Positions 1 through 12,800 are shown, numbered from the stretch's first letter. The stretch is 64,000 nucleotides of DNA from Calliopsis andreniformis (GCF_051401765.1 NW_027480438.1:6324001-6388000), one strand, 5' to 3'. Notes: a model not told the origin generated them from the letters alone. Program-made: numbers and translations.

Positions 1-45
1 CAGTCCTCAAACCTCAATTCTGAATCATCAATCTCCAGCCCTCAG

Positions 46-188
46 TCCTGAACAATCAGGTGACAATTCTCAATCCTCAATAGAATATCCCCAATTCACA
101 GTTTTCAATACTCAATGCTCAATCTGCAATCTTCAAATCTCTATCCACAAACATCAATTCTCATCACTCAGCACTCAACACTCAGTCC
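46..188 (+). repeat. Landmark module type A (first of 33)
   Basis: The type is defined by AACAATCAGGTGACAAT upstream of TAGAATATC and then AATTCACAG, CAATCTGCAATC and CTATCCACAAAC downstream. Cores: 81, 1255, 3728, 5258, 6432, 8905, 10755, 13228, 15918, 18391, 20258, 31482, 34278, 36535, 37228, 37885, 40058, 41394, 42437, 45024, 45681, 46269, 46787, 47830, 49557, 50214, 50802, 51698, 54285, 54942, 56509, 58684 and 63852. Those at 1255, 6432, 10755 and 15918 form subtype A*, with ACAGATTT and CAATCTTTGAA. The module splits cleanly into heptamers (GTGACAA, TAGAATA, TTCACAG, TCTGCAA, ATCTCTA, TCCACAA), so it is a string of strongly varied units, not inserted DNA. Confidence 0.9.
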
Positions 189-669
189 TCAATGTTCAAT
201 CCTCAATCCTCAATTCTCAATCTTCAATCCTCAGTACTCAACCTTAAATCCTCAATCCTCAATCCTCAATCTTCAATCCTCAATCCTCAATACTCAATCC
301 TCAACCCTCAATCCTCAATCCTCAATCATCAATCCTCAATCTTCAATACTCAATCCTCAATCCTCAATCCTCAATCCTCAATCCTCAATCCTCAATCACC
401 AATCCTCAATCTTCAATCCTCAGTACTCAACCTTTACTCCTCAATCCTCAATCCTCAATCTTCAATCCTCAATCCTCAATCCTCAATCCTCAATCCTCAA
501 TCCTCAATCCTCAATCCTCAATCCTCAATCCTCAATCCTCAATCCTCAATTCTCAATCTTCAATCCTCAATACTCAATCTTAAGTCCTCAATCCTCAATC
601 CTCAATCTTCAGTCCTCAATCCTCAATACTCAATCCTCAACCCTCAATCCTCAATCCTCAATACTCAGA

Positions 670-722
670 CCTCAAACATGAATACTCAACCCTCAGTCCT
701 CGTCCTCAATCCACAACCCTCA
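670..722 (+). repeat. K module carrying a TCCTCG or TCCTTG hexamer (first of 46)
   Basis: The string CCTCAGTCCTCGTCCTC (or CAGTCCTTGTCCTC, or CAGACCTCGTCC) contains one 6-base unit and so shifts the register by -1. It is usually preceded by AAACATGAATACTC or CCATCAATACTGAACC and followed by AATCCACAACCC. Approximate positions include 698, 907, 1669, 2738, 2885, 4338, 4722, 5875, 6084, 6846, 7915, 8062, 9518, 9722, 11168, 12238, 12385, 13847, 20789, 22150, 23019, 24008, 32583, 35297, 35924, 38196, 42915, 48308, 58050, 60218, 61578 and 63138. The TCCTTG form belongs to families 2 and 3, TCCTCG mainly to family 1. Confidence 0.85.
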
Positions 723-1813
723 ATCCTCAATACTCAATCTTCAATCATCAATATTCAATCTTCAGTCGTCAATCCTCAATCCTCAACACTCAATCCTCAA
801 TCCTCAATGTTCAATCAGCAATAGGCAATCCTCAATCTTCAATCCTCAATCCTCAATCCTCAATCCTCAATCCTCGGACCTCAAACATGAATACTCATCC
901 GTCAGTCCTCGTCCTCAATCCACAACCCTCAATCCTCAATCCTCAATCTTCAATCATCAATATTCAATCTTCAGTCCTCAATCCTCAATCCTCAATCCTC
1001 AATCCTCAACCCTCAAAGTTCAATCCGCAATACCCAATCCTCAATCGTCAATCCTCAATCCTCAATCCTCAATCCTCAATCCTCAATCCTCAATCCTCAA
1101 TCCTCAATCCTCAATCTTCAATCCTCAATACTCAAGCTTCAATCCTCGATCCTCAATCCTCAGTCCTCAAACCTCAATTCTGAATCCTCAATCCTGAATC
1201 CTCAATCTCCAGCCCTCAGTCTTGAACAATCAGGTGACAATCCTCAATCCTCAATAGAATATCCTCAATTCACAGATTTGAATACTCAATACTCAATCTG
1301 CAATCTTTGAATCTCTATCCACAAACACCAATTCTCATCACTCAACCCACAACACTCAGTCTCCAATCTTCAATTTTCAATCCTCAATCGTCAATCCTCA
1401 ATCCTCAATCCTCAATCCTCAATCCTCAATCCTCAACCCTCAATCGTCAGTCTTCAAACCTCAATACTCAATCTTCAATCCTCAATCCTCAATCCTCAAT
1501 CCTCAGTCTTCAATCCTCAATACTCAATACCCAATCCTCAGTCTTCAATCCTCAATCCTCAATCATCAATTCTCAATCCTCAATCCTCAGTCCTCAGTCC
1601 TCAATCCTCAATCCTCAGTCCTCAATCCTCAGTCCTCAATCCTCAAACCTCAATCCTCAACCGTCAGTCCTCGTCCTCAATCCTCAACACTCAATCCTCA
1701 ATCCTCAATCTTCAATCATCAATACTCAATCTTCAATCCTCAATGTTCAATCCTAAATCCTCAATCCTCAATCCTCAATATTCAAAACAAAACCCTCAAC
1801 CACCAATACTCAA

Positions 1814-1956
1814 CACTCAACCATCAATCCTCAATTCTCAATACTCAATAGAGTATCCCGAATTCTCATGGTCCAATACGCAATCCACAATTTTCAATAA
1901 TCAAATCTCAATCCTGAAACATCAATTCTCAACACTCTATCCTCAACACTCAGTCC
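1814..1956 (+). repeat. Landmark module type E (first of 5)
   Basis: This is the most divergent landmark. The core is TAGAGTATCCCGAATTCTC followed by ATGGTCCAATACGC, and it is preceded by TATTCAAAACAAAACCC. Cores: 1849, 7026, 11349, 16512 and 38374. It is confined to family 1 and always lies 287 bp (41 heptamers) before a C landmark. Even here every unit stays in register (TAGAGTA, TCCCGAA, TTCTCAT, GGTCCAA, TACGCAA). It contains a GAATTC site that would mark family 1 in a restriction map. Confidence 0.9.
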
Positions 1957-2100
1957 TCTCTCTTCAATCCTCCATCCTCAACCCTCAATCCTCAAGCGTC
2001 AATCCTCAATCCTCAATCCTCAGTCCTCAATCCTCAATCCTCAGTCCTCAAACCACAATCCTGAATCCTCAATCCTGAATCCTCAATCTTCAGCCCTCAG

Positions 2101-2243
2101 TCCTCAACTATCAGTTGTCAATCCTCAATCCTCACTAGAATATCCACAGTTCAGAGTTTTCCATACGCAATACTCAATCTGCAATCTTCAAATCTCTATG
2201 CACAAACATCAATTCTCATCACTCAACCCTCAACACTCAGTCC
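2101..2243 (+). repeat. Landmark module type C (first of 20)
   Basis: It is recognised by CTCACTAGAATATCC followed by CAGTTCAGAG and TTCCATACGCAATAC. Cores: 2136, 7313, 11636, 16799, 21370, 27944, 29168, 30398, 33243, 36920, 38661, 44716, 49249, 53977, 55460, 57348, 59432, 60803, 62160 and 62748. Local variants track lineage: GAGCTTTCC at 36920, 38661, 44716, 49249 and 53977; CAATCACTTGTC at 29168, 33243, 44716, 49249 and 53977; CAATCGGTTGTC at 27944 and 30398. Confidence 0.9.
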
Positions 2244-2504
2244 CCAATCCTCAACCTTCAATCATCAATACTCAATCTTCAATCCTCAATCTTCAATCCT
2301 CAATCCTCAATCCTCAATTCTCAATCCTCAATTCTCAATCCTCAATCGTCAGTCCTCAATCCCCAATCCTCAATCTTCAATCCTCAATCCTCAATCCTCA
2401 ATCCTCAATCCTCAATCCTCAATCTTCAATCCTCAATACTCAATACCCAATCCACAGTCTTCAATCCTCAATCCTCAATCCTCAATTCTCAATCCTCAAT
2501 CCTC

Positions 2505-2560
2505 AGTCCTCAGTCCTTAAACCTCAATCCTCAACCCTCAGCCCTCATCCTCAATCCTCA
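2505..2560 (+). repeat. M module carrying a CCCTCA hexamer (first of 44)
   Basis: The string CAGTCCTTAAACC ... CAGCCCTCATCCTC holds the 6-base unit CCCTCA and shifts the register by -1. Approximate positions include 2545, 3562, 5095, 7722, 8738, 10105, 10398, 10576, 12046, 13063, 14793, 15268, 15561, 15739, 17209, 18226, 19956, 24885, 25170, 27040, 27325, 27765, 28889, 29585, 29960, 30857, 32045, 32966, 33652, 34743, 36357, 37707, 39895, 40768, 44528, 45528, 49064, 50057, 53790, 54783, 55881, 57208, 59161 and 63672. Variants are CCCTTATCTTC at 3562 and GCCTCATCC at 5095. Confidence 0.85.
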
Positions 2561-3119
2561 ATCCTCAATCCTCAATCCTCAATCTTCAATCCTCAGTACT
2601 CAATCCTCAACCCTCAGACCTAATCCTTCAATCCTGAAAAACCAATCCTCAATCTTCAATCCTCAATCCTCAATCCTCAATTCTCAATCCTCAATCCTCA
2701 ATCCTCAGACCTCAAACATCAATACTCAACCCTCAGTCCTCGTCCTCAATCCGCAACCCTCAATCCTCAATGCTCAATCTTCAATCATCAATATTCAATC
2801 TTCAATCCTCAATCCTCAATCCTCAATCCTCAATCCTCAATCCACAATCCTCGGACCTCAAACATGAATACTCAACCCTCAGTCCTCGTCCTCAATCCAC
2901 AACCCTCAATCCTCAATCCTCAATCTTCAATCTTCAATATTCAATCTTCAGTCCTCAATCCTCAATCCTCAATCCTCAATGTTCAATCCGCAATACCCAG
3001 CCCTCAATCTTCGATCCTCAATCCTCAATCCTCAGTCCTCAATCCTCAATCCTCAATCCTCAGTCCTCAAACCTCAATCCTGAAACCTCAATCCTGAATC
3101 CTCAATCTTCAGCCCTCAG

Positions 3120-3262
3120 TCGTCAATAATCAATAGTCAATTCTCAATCATCAATAGAATATCCTCAATTCACAGTTTTCAATAATCAATCCCCATTCTT
3201 CAATCTTCAAATCTCAATCCACAAACATCAATTCCCATCACTCAACCCTCAACACTAAGTCC
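3120..3262 (+). repeat. Landmark module type D (first of 5)
   Basis: It is recognised by CGTCAATAATCAATAGTC, then CATCAATAGAATATCC and AATCCCCATTCTTC, ending in CACTAAGTCC. Cores: 3155, 8332, 12655, 17818 and 39485. It is confined to family 1 and always precedes an A landmark by 573 bp (82 x 7 minus 1). Confidence 0.9.
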
Positions 3263-3647
3263 TCAATCTTCAATCCTCAATCCTCAATCCTCAACCTCCA
3301 ATCCTCAATACTCAATCTTCAATCCTCAATCTTCAATTCTCAATCCTCAATTCTCAATCCTCAATCGTCAATCCTCAATCCCCAATCCTCAATCTTCAAT
3401 CCTCAATCCTCTATCCTCAATCCTCAAACCTCAATCCTCAGTCTTCAATCCTCAATACTCAATACCCAATCCTCAGTCTTCAATCCTCAATCCTCAATCA
3501 TCAATTCTCAATCCTCAATCCTCAGGCCTCAGTCCTTAAACCTCAATCCTCAACCCTCAGCCCTTATCTTCAATCCTCAACCCTCAATCCTCAATCCTCA
3601 ATCTTCAATCCTCAATACTCAATCTTCAATCCTCAATCCTCAATCCT

Positions 3648-4352
3648 CAGTCCTCAAACCTCAATTCTGAATCATCAATCTCCAGCCCTCAGTCCTGAAC
3701 AATCAGGTGACAATTCTCAATCCTCAATAGAATATCCCCAATTCACAGTTTTCAATACTCAATGCTCAATCTGCAATCTTCAAATCTCTATCCACAAACA
3801 TCAATTCTGATCACTCAACACTCAACACTCAGTCCTCAATGTTCAATCCTCAATCCTCAATTCTCAACCTTCAATCCTCAGTACTCAACCTTAAATCCTC
3901 AATCCTCAATCCTCAATCTTCAATCCTCAATCCTCAATACTCCATCCTCAACCCTCAATCCTCAATCCTCAATCATCAATCCTCAATCTTCAATACTCAA
4001 TCCTCAATCCTCAATCCTCAATCCTCAATCCTCAATCCTCAATCACCAATCCTCAATCTTCAATCCTCAGTACTCAACCTTTAATCCTCAATCCTCAATC
4101 CTCAATCTTCAATCCTCAATCCTCAATCCTCAATCCTCAATCCTCAATCCTCAATCCTCAATCCTCAATCCTCAATCCTCAATCCTCAATTCTCAATCTT
4201 CAATCCTCAATACTCAATCTTAAGTCCTCAATCATCAATCCTCAATCTTCAATCCTCAATCCTCAATACTCAATCCTCAACCCTCAATCCTCAATCCTCA
4301 GTACTCAGACCTCAAACATGGATACTCAACCCTCAGTCCTCGTCCTCAATCC
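3648..4352 (+). repeat. Second occurrence of the family 1 opening segment
   Basis: This stretch repeats 1-705 at an offset of 3,647 bp, including the A landmark (core 3728 against 81) and the TTAAGTCC variant string. The offset equals 522 x 7 minus 7, and seven 6-base units lie between the two. Differences include ATGGATACTC here against ATGAATACTC near 678, and TCTGATCAC near 3807 against TCTCATCAC in the first copy. The same internal pair occurs in copy 2 (5178 and 8825). Confidence 0.85.
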
Positions 4353-5177
4353 ACAATCCTCAATCCTCAATCCTCAATTCTCAATCCTCAATTCTCAATC
4401 CTCAATCGTCAGTCCTCAATCCCCAATCCTCAATCTTCAATCCTCAATCCTCAATCCTCAATCCTCAATCCTCAATCCTCAATCTTCAATCCTCAATACT
4501 CAATACCCAATCCACAGTCTTCAATCCACAACCCTCAATCCTCAATACTCAATCTTCAATCATCAATATTCAATCTTCAGTCGTCAATCCTCAATCCTCA
4601 ACACTCAATCCTCAATCCTCAATGTTCAATCAGCAATAGGCAATCCTCAATCTTCAATCCTCAATCCTCAATCCTCAATCCTCAATCCTCGGACCTCAAA
4701 CATGAATACTCAACCGTCAGTCCTCGTCCTCAATCCACAACCCTCAATCCTCAATCCTCAATCTTCAATCATCAATATTCAATCTTCAGTCCTCAATCCT
4801 CAATCCTCAATCCTCAATCCTCAACCCTCAAAGTTCAATCCGCAATACCCAATCCTCAACCTCCAATCCTCAATACTCAATCTTCAATCCTCAATCTTCA
4901 ATTCTCAATCCTCAATTCTCAATCCTCAATCGTCAATCCTCAATCCCCAATCCTCAATCTTCAATCCTCAATCCTCTATCCTCAATCCTCAAACCTCAAT
5001 CCTCAGTCTTCAATCCTCAATACTCAATACCCAATCCTCAGTCTTCAATCCTCAATCCTCAATCATCAATTCTCAATCCTCAATCCTCAGGCCTCATCCT
5101 CAATCCTCAACCCTCAATCCTCAATCCTCAATCTTCAATCCTCAATACTCAATCTTCAATCCTCAATCCTCAATCCT
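4353..5177 (+). repeat. Mosaic tail of family 1 copy 1
   Basis: At about 4352 the sequence leaves the match to 9529. It continues like the region near 2296-2460 (TTCTCAATCC pairs, then CAATCCACAGTC). Near 4525 it switches to a string like that from 711 onwards, with the TTCAGTCGTC and AGCAATAGGC markers. Near 4857 it switches to a string like that from 3290, and near 5093 a short segment present at 3531-3557 is missing. The switches keep the heptamer phase, which suggests in-register unequal exchange. The assigned donor regions are the best matches I could see by eye. Confidence 0.65.
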
Positions 5178-8100
5178 CAGTCCTCAAACCTCAATTCTGA
5201 ATCATCAATCTCCAGCCCTCAGTCCTGAACAATCAGGTGACAATTCTCAATCCTCAATAGAATATCCCCAATTCACAGTTTTCAATACTCAATGCTCAAT
5301 CTGCAATCTTCAAATCTCTATCCACAAACATCAATTCTCATCACTCAGCACTCAACACTCAGTCCTCAATGTTCAATCCTCAATCCTCAATTCTCAATCT
5401 TCAATCCTCAGTACTCAACCTTAAATCCTCAATCCTCAATCCTCAATCTTCAATCCTCAATCCTCAATACTCAATCCTCAACCCTCAATCCTCAATCCTC
5501 AATCATCAATCCTCAATCTTCAATACTCAATCCTCAATCCTCAATCCTCAATCCTCAATCCTCAATCCTCAATCACCAATCCTCAATCTTCAATCCTCAG
5601 TACTCAACCTTTACTCCTCAATCCTCAATCCTCAATCTTCAATCCTCAATCCTCAATCCTCAATCCTCAATCCTCAATCCTCAATCCTCAATCCTCAATC
5701 CTCAATCCTCAATCCTCAATCCTCAATTCTCAATCTTCAATCCTCAATACTCAATCTTAAGTCCTCAATCCTCAATCCTCAATCTTCAGTCCTCAATCCT
5801 CAATACTCAATCCTCAACCCTCAATCCTCAATCCTCAATACTCAGACCTCAAACATGAATACTCAACCCTCAGTCCTCGTCCTCAATCCACAACCCTCAA
5901 TCCTCAATACTCAATCTTCAATCATCAATATTCAATCTTCAGTCGTCAATCCTCAATCCTCAACACTCAATCCTCAATCCTCAATGTTCAATCAGCAATA
6001 GGCAATCCTCAATCTTCAATCCTCAATCCTCAATCCTCAATCCTCAATCCTCGGACCTCAAACATGAATACTCAACCGTCAGTCCTCGTCCTCAATCCAC
6101 AACCCTCAATCCTCAATCCTCAATCTTCAATCATCAATATTCAATCTTCAGTCCTCAATCCTCAATCCTCAATCCTCAATCCTCAACCCTCAAAGTTCAA
6201 TCCGCAATACCCAATCCTCAATCGTCAATCCTCAATCCTCAATCCTCAATCCTCAATCCTCAATCCTCAATCCTCAATCCTCAATCCTCAATCTTCAATC
6301 CTCAATACTCAAGCTTCAATCCTCGATCCTCAATCCTCAGTCCTCAAACCTCAATTCTGAATCCTCAATCCTGAATCCTCAATCTCCAGCCCTCAGTCTT
6401 GAACAATCAGGTGACAATCCTCAATCCTCAATAGAATATCCTCAATTCACAGATTTGAATACTCAATACTCAATCTGCAATCTTTGAATCTCTATCCACA
6501 AACACCAATTCTCATCACTCAACCCACAACACTCAGTCTCCAATCTTCAATTTTCAATCCTCAATCGTCAATCCTCAATCCTCAATCCTCAATCCTCAAT
6601 CCTCAATCCTCAACCCTCAATCGTCAGTCTTCAAACCTCAATACTCAATCTTCAATCCTCAATCCTCAATCCTCAATCCTCAGTCTTCAATCCTCAATAC
6701 TCAATACCCAATCCTCAGTCTTCAATCCTCAATCCTCAATCATCAATTCTCAATCCTCAATCCTCAGTCCTCAGTCCTCAATCCTCAATCCTCAGTCCTC
6801 AATCCTCAGTCCTCAATCCTCAAACCTCAATCCTCAACCGTCAGTCCTCGTCCTCAATCCTCAACACTCAATCCTCAATCCTCAATCTTCAATCATCAAT
6901 ACTCAATCTTCAATCCTCAATGTTCAATCCTAAATCCTCAATCCTCAATCCTCAATATTCAAAACAAAACCCTCAACCACCAATACTCAACACTCAACCA
7001 TCAATCCTCAATTCTCAATACTCAATAGAGTATCCCGAATTCTCATGGTCCAATACGCAATCCACAATTTTCAATAATCAAATCTCAATCCTGAAACATC
7101 AATTCTCAACACTCTATCCTCAACACTCAGTCCTCTCTCTTCAATCCTCCATCCTCAACCCTCAATCCTCAAGCGTCAATCCTCAATCCTCAATCCTCAG
7201 TCCTCAATCCTCAATCCTCAGTGCTCAAACCACAATCCTGAATCCTCAATCCTGAATCCTCAATCTTCAGCCCTCAGTCCTCAACTATCAGTTGTCAATC
7301 CTCAATCCTCACTAGAATATCCACAGTTCAGAGTTTTCCATACGCAATACTCAATCTGCAATCTTCAAATCTCTATGCACAAACATCAATTCTCATCACT
7401 CAACCCTCAACACTCAGTCCCCAATCCTCAACCTTCAATCATCAATACTCAATCTTCAATCCTCAATCTTCAATCCTCAATCCTCAATCCTCAATTCTCA
7501 ATCCTCAATTCTCAATCCTCAATCGTCAGTCCTCAATCCCCAATCCTCAATCTTCAATCCTCAATCCTCAATCCTCAATCCTCAATCCTCAATCCTCAAT
7601 CTTCAATCCTCAATACTCAATACCCAATCCACAGTCTTCAATCCTCAATCCTCAATCCTCAATTCTCAATCCTCAATCCTCAGTCCTCAGTCCTTAAACC
7701 TCAATCCTCAACCCTCAGCCCTCATCCTCAATCCTCAATCCTCAATCCTCAATCCTCAATCTTCAATCCTCAGTACTCAATCCTCAACCCTCAGACCTAA
7801 TCCTTCAATCCTGAATAACCAATCCTCAATCTTCAATCCTCAATCCTCAATCCTCAATTCTCAATCCTCAATCCTCAATCCTCAGACCTCAAACATCAAT
7901 ACTCAACCCTCAGTCCTCGTCCTCAATCCGCAACCCTCAATCCTCAATGCTCAATCTTCAATCATCAATATTCAATCTTCAATCCTCAATCCTCAATCCT
8001 CAATCCTCAATCCTCAATCCACAATCCTCGGACCTCAAACATGAATACTCAACCCTCAGTCCTCGTCCTCAATCCACAACCCTCAATCCTCAATCCTCAA

Positions 8101-9815
8101 TCTTCAATCTTCAATATTCAATCTTCAGTCCTCAATCCTCAATCCTCAATCCTCAATGTTCAATCCGCAATACCCAGCCCTCAATCTTCGATCCTCAATC
8201 CTCAATCCTCAGTCCACAATCCTCAATCCTCAATCCTCAGTCCTCAAACCTCAATCCTGAAACCTCAATCCTGAATCCTCAATCTTCAGCCCTCAGTCGT
8301 CAATAATCAATAGTCAATTCTCAATCATCAATAGAATATCCTCAATTCACAGTTTTCAATAATCAATCCCCATTCTTCAATCTTCAAATCTCAATCCACA
8401 AACATCAATTCCCATCACTCAACCCTGAACACTAAGTCCTCAATCTTCAATCCTCAATCCTCAATCCTCAACCTCCAATCCTCAATACTCAATCTTCAAT
8501 CCTCAATCTTCAATTCTCAATCCTCAATTCTCAATCCTCAATCGTCAATCCTCAATCCCCAATCCTCAATCTTCAATCCTCAATCCTCTATCCTCAATCC
8601 TCAAACCTCAATCCTCAGTCTTCAATCCTCAATACTCAATACCCAATCCTCAGTCTTCAATCCTCAATCCTCAATCATCAATTCTCAATCCTCAATCCTC
8701 AGGCCTCAGTCCTTAAACCTCAATCCTCAACCCTCAGCCCTTATCTTCAATCCTCAACCCTCAATCCTCAATCCTCAATCTTCAATCCTCAATACTCAAT
8801 CTTCAATCCTCAATCCTCAATCCTCAGTCCTCAAACCTCAATTCTGAATCATCAATCTCCAGCCCTCAGTCCTGAACAATCAGGTGACAATTCTCAATCC
8901 TCAATAGAATATCCCCAATTCACAGTTTTCAATACTCAATGCTCAATCTGCAATCTTCAAATCTCTATCCACAAACATCAATTCTGATCACTCAACACTC
9001 AACACTCAGTCCTCAATGTTCAATCCTCAATCCTCAATTCTCAACCTTCAATCCTCAGTACTCAACCTTAAATCCTCAATCCTCAATCCTCAATCTTCAA
9101 TCCTCAATCCTCAATACTCCATCCTCAACCCTCAATCCTCAATCCTCAATCATCAATCCTCAATCTTCAATACTCAATCCTCAATCCTCAATCCTCAATC
9201 CTCAATCCTCAATCCTCAATCACCAATCCTCAATCTTCAATCCTCAGTACTCAACCTTTAATCCTCAATCCTCAATCCTCAATCTTCAATCCTCAATCCT
9301 CAATCCTCAATCCTCAATCCTCAATCCTCAATCCTCAATCCTCAATCCTCAATCCTCAATCCTCAATTCTCAATCTTCAATCCTCAATACTCAATCTTAA
9401 GTCCTCAATCATCAATCCTCAATCTTCAATCCTCAATCCTCAATACTCAATCCTCAACCCTCAATCCTCAATCCTCAGTACTCAGACCTCAAACATGGAT
9501 ACTCAACCCTCAGTCCTCGTCCTCAATCCACAACCCTCAATCCTCAATACTCAATCTTCAATCATCAATATTCAATCTTCAGTCGTCAATCCTCAATCCT
9601 CAACACTCAATCCTCAATCCTCAATGTTCAATCAGCAATAGGCAATCCTCAATCTTCAGTCCTCAATCCTCAATCCTCAATCCTCAATCCTCGGACCTCA
9701 AACATGAATACTCAACCGTCAGTCCTCGTCCTCAATCCACAACCCTCAATCCTCAATCCTCAATCTTCAATCATCAATATTCAATCTTCAGTCCTCAATC
9801 CTCAATCCTCAATCC
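5178..9815 (+). repeat. HOR family 1, copy 2
   Basis: The landmark cores lie at 5258 (A), 6432 (A*), 7026 (E), 7313 (C), 8332 (D) and 8905 (A). Each sits exactly 5,177 bases after its partner in copy 1. The match to copy 1 ends near 9529, after which this copy continues into the K-module string with AGCAATAGGC near 9639 instead of the mosaic tail. The junction with the next block, near 9815, is defined by where the 5,163-bp tandem duplication begins. Confidence 0.9.
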
Positions 9816-12800
9816 TCAATCCTCAACCCTCAATGTTCAATCCGCAATACCCAATCCTCAATCGTCAATCCTCAATCCTCAATCCTCAATCCTCAATCCT
9901 CAATCCTCAATCCTCAATCCTCAACCCTCAATCGTCAGTCTTCAAACCTCAATACTCAACCTTCAATCCTCAATCCTCAATCCTCAATCCTCAATCCTCA
10001 TCCTTCAATCCTCAATACCCAATCCTCAATCTTCAATCCTCAATCCTCAATCCTCAATTCTCAATCCTCAACCCTCAGCCCTCAGTCCTTAAACCTCAAT
10101 CCTCAACCCTCAGCCCTCATCCTCAATCCTCAATCCTCAATCCTCAATCCTTAATCTCCAATCCTCAATACTCAATCTTCAATCCTCAATCCTCAGACCT
10201 CAACGTTCAATCCTCAATGTTCAATCCTCAATACCCAATCCTCAATCTTCACTCCTCAATCCTCAATCCTCAATCCTCAATCCTCAATCCTAAATATTCA
10301 ATCCTCAATACTCAATCTTCAATACTCAATCCTCAATCCTCAATTCTCAATCCTCAACCCTCAGCCCTCAGTCCTTAAACCTCATTCCTCAACCCTCAGC
10401 CCTCATCCTCAATCCTCAACCCTCAATCCTCAAGCGTAAATCCTCAATCCTCTGTCTTCAATCCTCAATACTCAATACCCAATCCTCAGTCTTGAATCCT
10501 CAATCCTCAATCATCAATTCTCAATCCTCAATCCTCAGTCCTCAGTCCTTAAACCTCAATCCTCAACCCTCAGCCCTCATCCTCAATCCTCAATCCTCAA
10601 TCCACAATCCTCAATCTTCAATCCTCAATACTCAAGCTTCAATCCTCGATCCTCAATCCTCAGTCCTCAAACCTCAATTCTGAATCCTCAATCCTGAATC
10701 CTCAATCTCCAGCCCTCAGTCTTGAACAATCAGGTGACAATCCTCAATCCTCAATAGAATATCCTCAATTCACAGATTTCAATACTCAATACTCAATCTG
10801 CAATCTTTGAACCTCTATCCACAAACACCAATTCTCATCACTCAACCCACAACACTCAGTCCCCAATCTTCAATTTTCAATCCTCAATCATCAATCCTCA
10901 ATCCTCAATCCTCAATCCTCAATCCTCAATCCTCAACCCTCAATCGTCAGCCTTCAAACCTCATTACTCAATCTTCAATCCTCAATCCTCAATCCTCAAT
11001 CCTCAGTCTTCAATCCTCAATACTCAGTACCCAATCCTCAGTCTTCAATCCTCAATCCTCAATCATCAATTCTCAATCCTCAATCCTCAGTCCTCAGTCC
11101 TCAATCCTCAATCCTCAGTCCTCAATCCTCAATCCTCAATCCTCAAACCTCAATCCTCAACCGTCAGTCCTCGTCCTCAATCCTCAACACTCAATCCTCA
11201 ATCCTCAATCTTCAATCATCAATACTCAATCTTCAATCCTCAATGTTCAATCCTAAATCCTCAATCCTCAATCCTCAATATTCAAAACAAAACCCTCAAC
11301 CACCAATCCTCAACACTCAACCATCAATCCTCAATTCTCAATACTCAATAGAGTATCCCGAATTCTCATGGTCCAATACGCAATCCACAATTTTCAATAA
11401 TCAAATCTCAATCCTGAAACATCAATTCTCAACACTCTATCCTCAACACTCAGTCCTCTCTCTTCAATCCTCCATCCTCAACCCTCAATCCTCAAGCGTC
11501 AATCCTCAATCCTCAATCCTCACTCCTCAATCCTCAATCCTCAGTCCTCAAACCACAATCCTGAATCCTCAATCCTGAATCCTCAATCTTCAGCCCTCAG
11601 TCCTCAACTATCAGTTGTCAATCCTCAATCCTCACTAGAATATCCACAGTTCAGAGTTTTCCATACGCAATACTCAATCTGCAATCTTCAAATCTCTATG
11701 CACAAACATCAATTCTCATCACTCAACCCTCAACACTCAGTCCCCAATCCTCAATCTTCAATCATCAATACTCAATCTTCAATTCTCAATCTTCAATCCT
11801 CAATCCTCAATCCTCAATTCTCAATCCTCAATTCTCAATCCTCAATCGTCAGTCCTCAATCCCCAATCCTCAATCTTCAATCCTCAATCCTCAATCCTCA
11901 ATCCTCAATCCTCAATCCTCAATCTTCAATCCTCAATACTCAATACCCAATCCACAGTCTTCAATCCTCAATCCTCAATCCTCAATTCTCAATCCTCAAT
12001 CCTCAGTCCTCAGTCCTTAAACCTCAATCCTCAACCCTCAGCCCTCATCCTCAATCCTCAATCCTCAATCCTCAATCCTCAATCTTCAATCCTCAGTACT
12101 CAATCCTCAACCCTCAGACCTAATTCTTCAATCCTGAATAACCAATCCTCAATCTTCAATCCTCAATCCTCAATCCTCAATTCTCAATCCTCAATCCTCA
12201 ATCCTCAGACCTCAAACATCAATACTCAACCCTCAGTCCTCGTCCTCAATCCGCAACCCTCAATCCTCAATGCTCAATCTTCAATCATCAATATTCAATC
12301 TTCAATCCTCAATCCTCAATCCTCAATCCTCAATCCTCAATCCACAATCCTCGGACCTCAAACATGAATACTCAACCCTCAGTCCTCGTCCTCAATCCAC
12401 AACCCTCAATCCTCAATCCTCAATCTTCAATCATCAATATTCAATCTTCAGTCCTCAATCCTCAATCCTCAATCCTCAATCTTCAATCCGCAATACCCAG
12501 CCCTCAATCTTCGATCCTCAATGCTCAATCCTCAGTCCTCAATCCTCAATCCTCAATCCTCAGTCCTCAAACCTCAATCCTGAAACCTCAATCCTGAATC
12601 CTCAATCTTCAGCCCTCAGTCGTCAATAATCAATAGTCAATACTCAATCATCAATAGAATATCCTCAATTCACAGTTTTCAATAATCAATCCCCATTCTT
12701 CAATCTTCAAATCTCAATCCACAAACATCAATTCCCATCACTCAACCCTCAACACTAAGTCCTCAATCTTCAATCCTCAATCCTCAATCCTCAACCTCCA

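Larger units (their letters stand above)
1..5177 (+). repeat. HOR family 1, copy 1
   Basis: The landmark cores lie at 81 (A), 1255 (A*), 1849 (E), 2136 (C), 3155 (D) and 3728 (A). Bases 1 to about 4352 recur at 5178 to about 9529, offset by 5,177 bp. I noticed five substitutions between the copies: 898/6075, 2046/7223, 2639/7816, 3039/8216 and 3250/8427. The list is not exhaustive. The period equals 741 x 7 minus 10, and I count ten 6-base units in this copy. The left edge is the window edge, so the true start of the repeat is unknown. Confidence 0.9.

Noticed and set aside
139..160. CTATCCACA inside most landmarks resembles a DnaA box (TTATCCACA)
   Set aside because: It is the in-register heptamer TCCACAA following ATCTCTA and recurs with each landmark by duplication. 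There is no dnaA-like gene, AT-rich unwinding region or other sign of a bacterial origin.
46..188. Landmark modules as transposon insertions or attachment sites
   Set aside because: There are no target-site duplications, terminal inverted repeats or poly-A tract, and the modules keep the heptamer phase of the array exactly.
46..188. E-box-like CAGGTG (type A) and CAGTTG (type B) as transcription-factor sites
   Set aside because: A hexamer match of this kind is weak evidence, and the site recurs only because the module is duplicated. No promoter elements accompany it.
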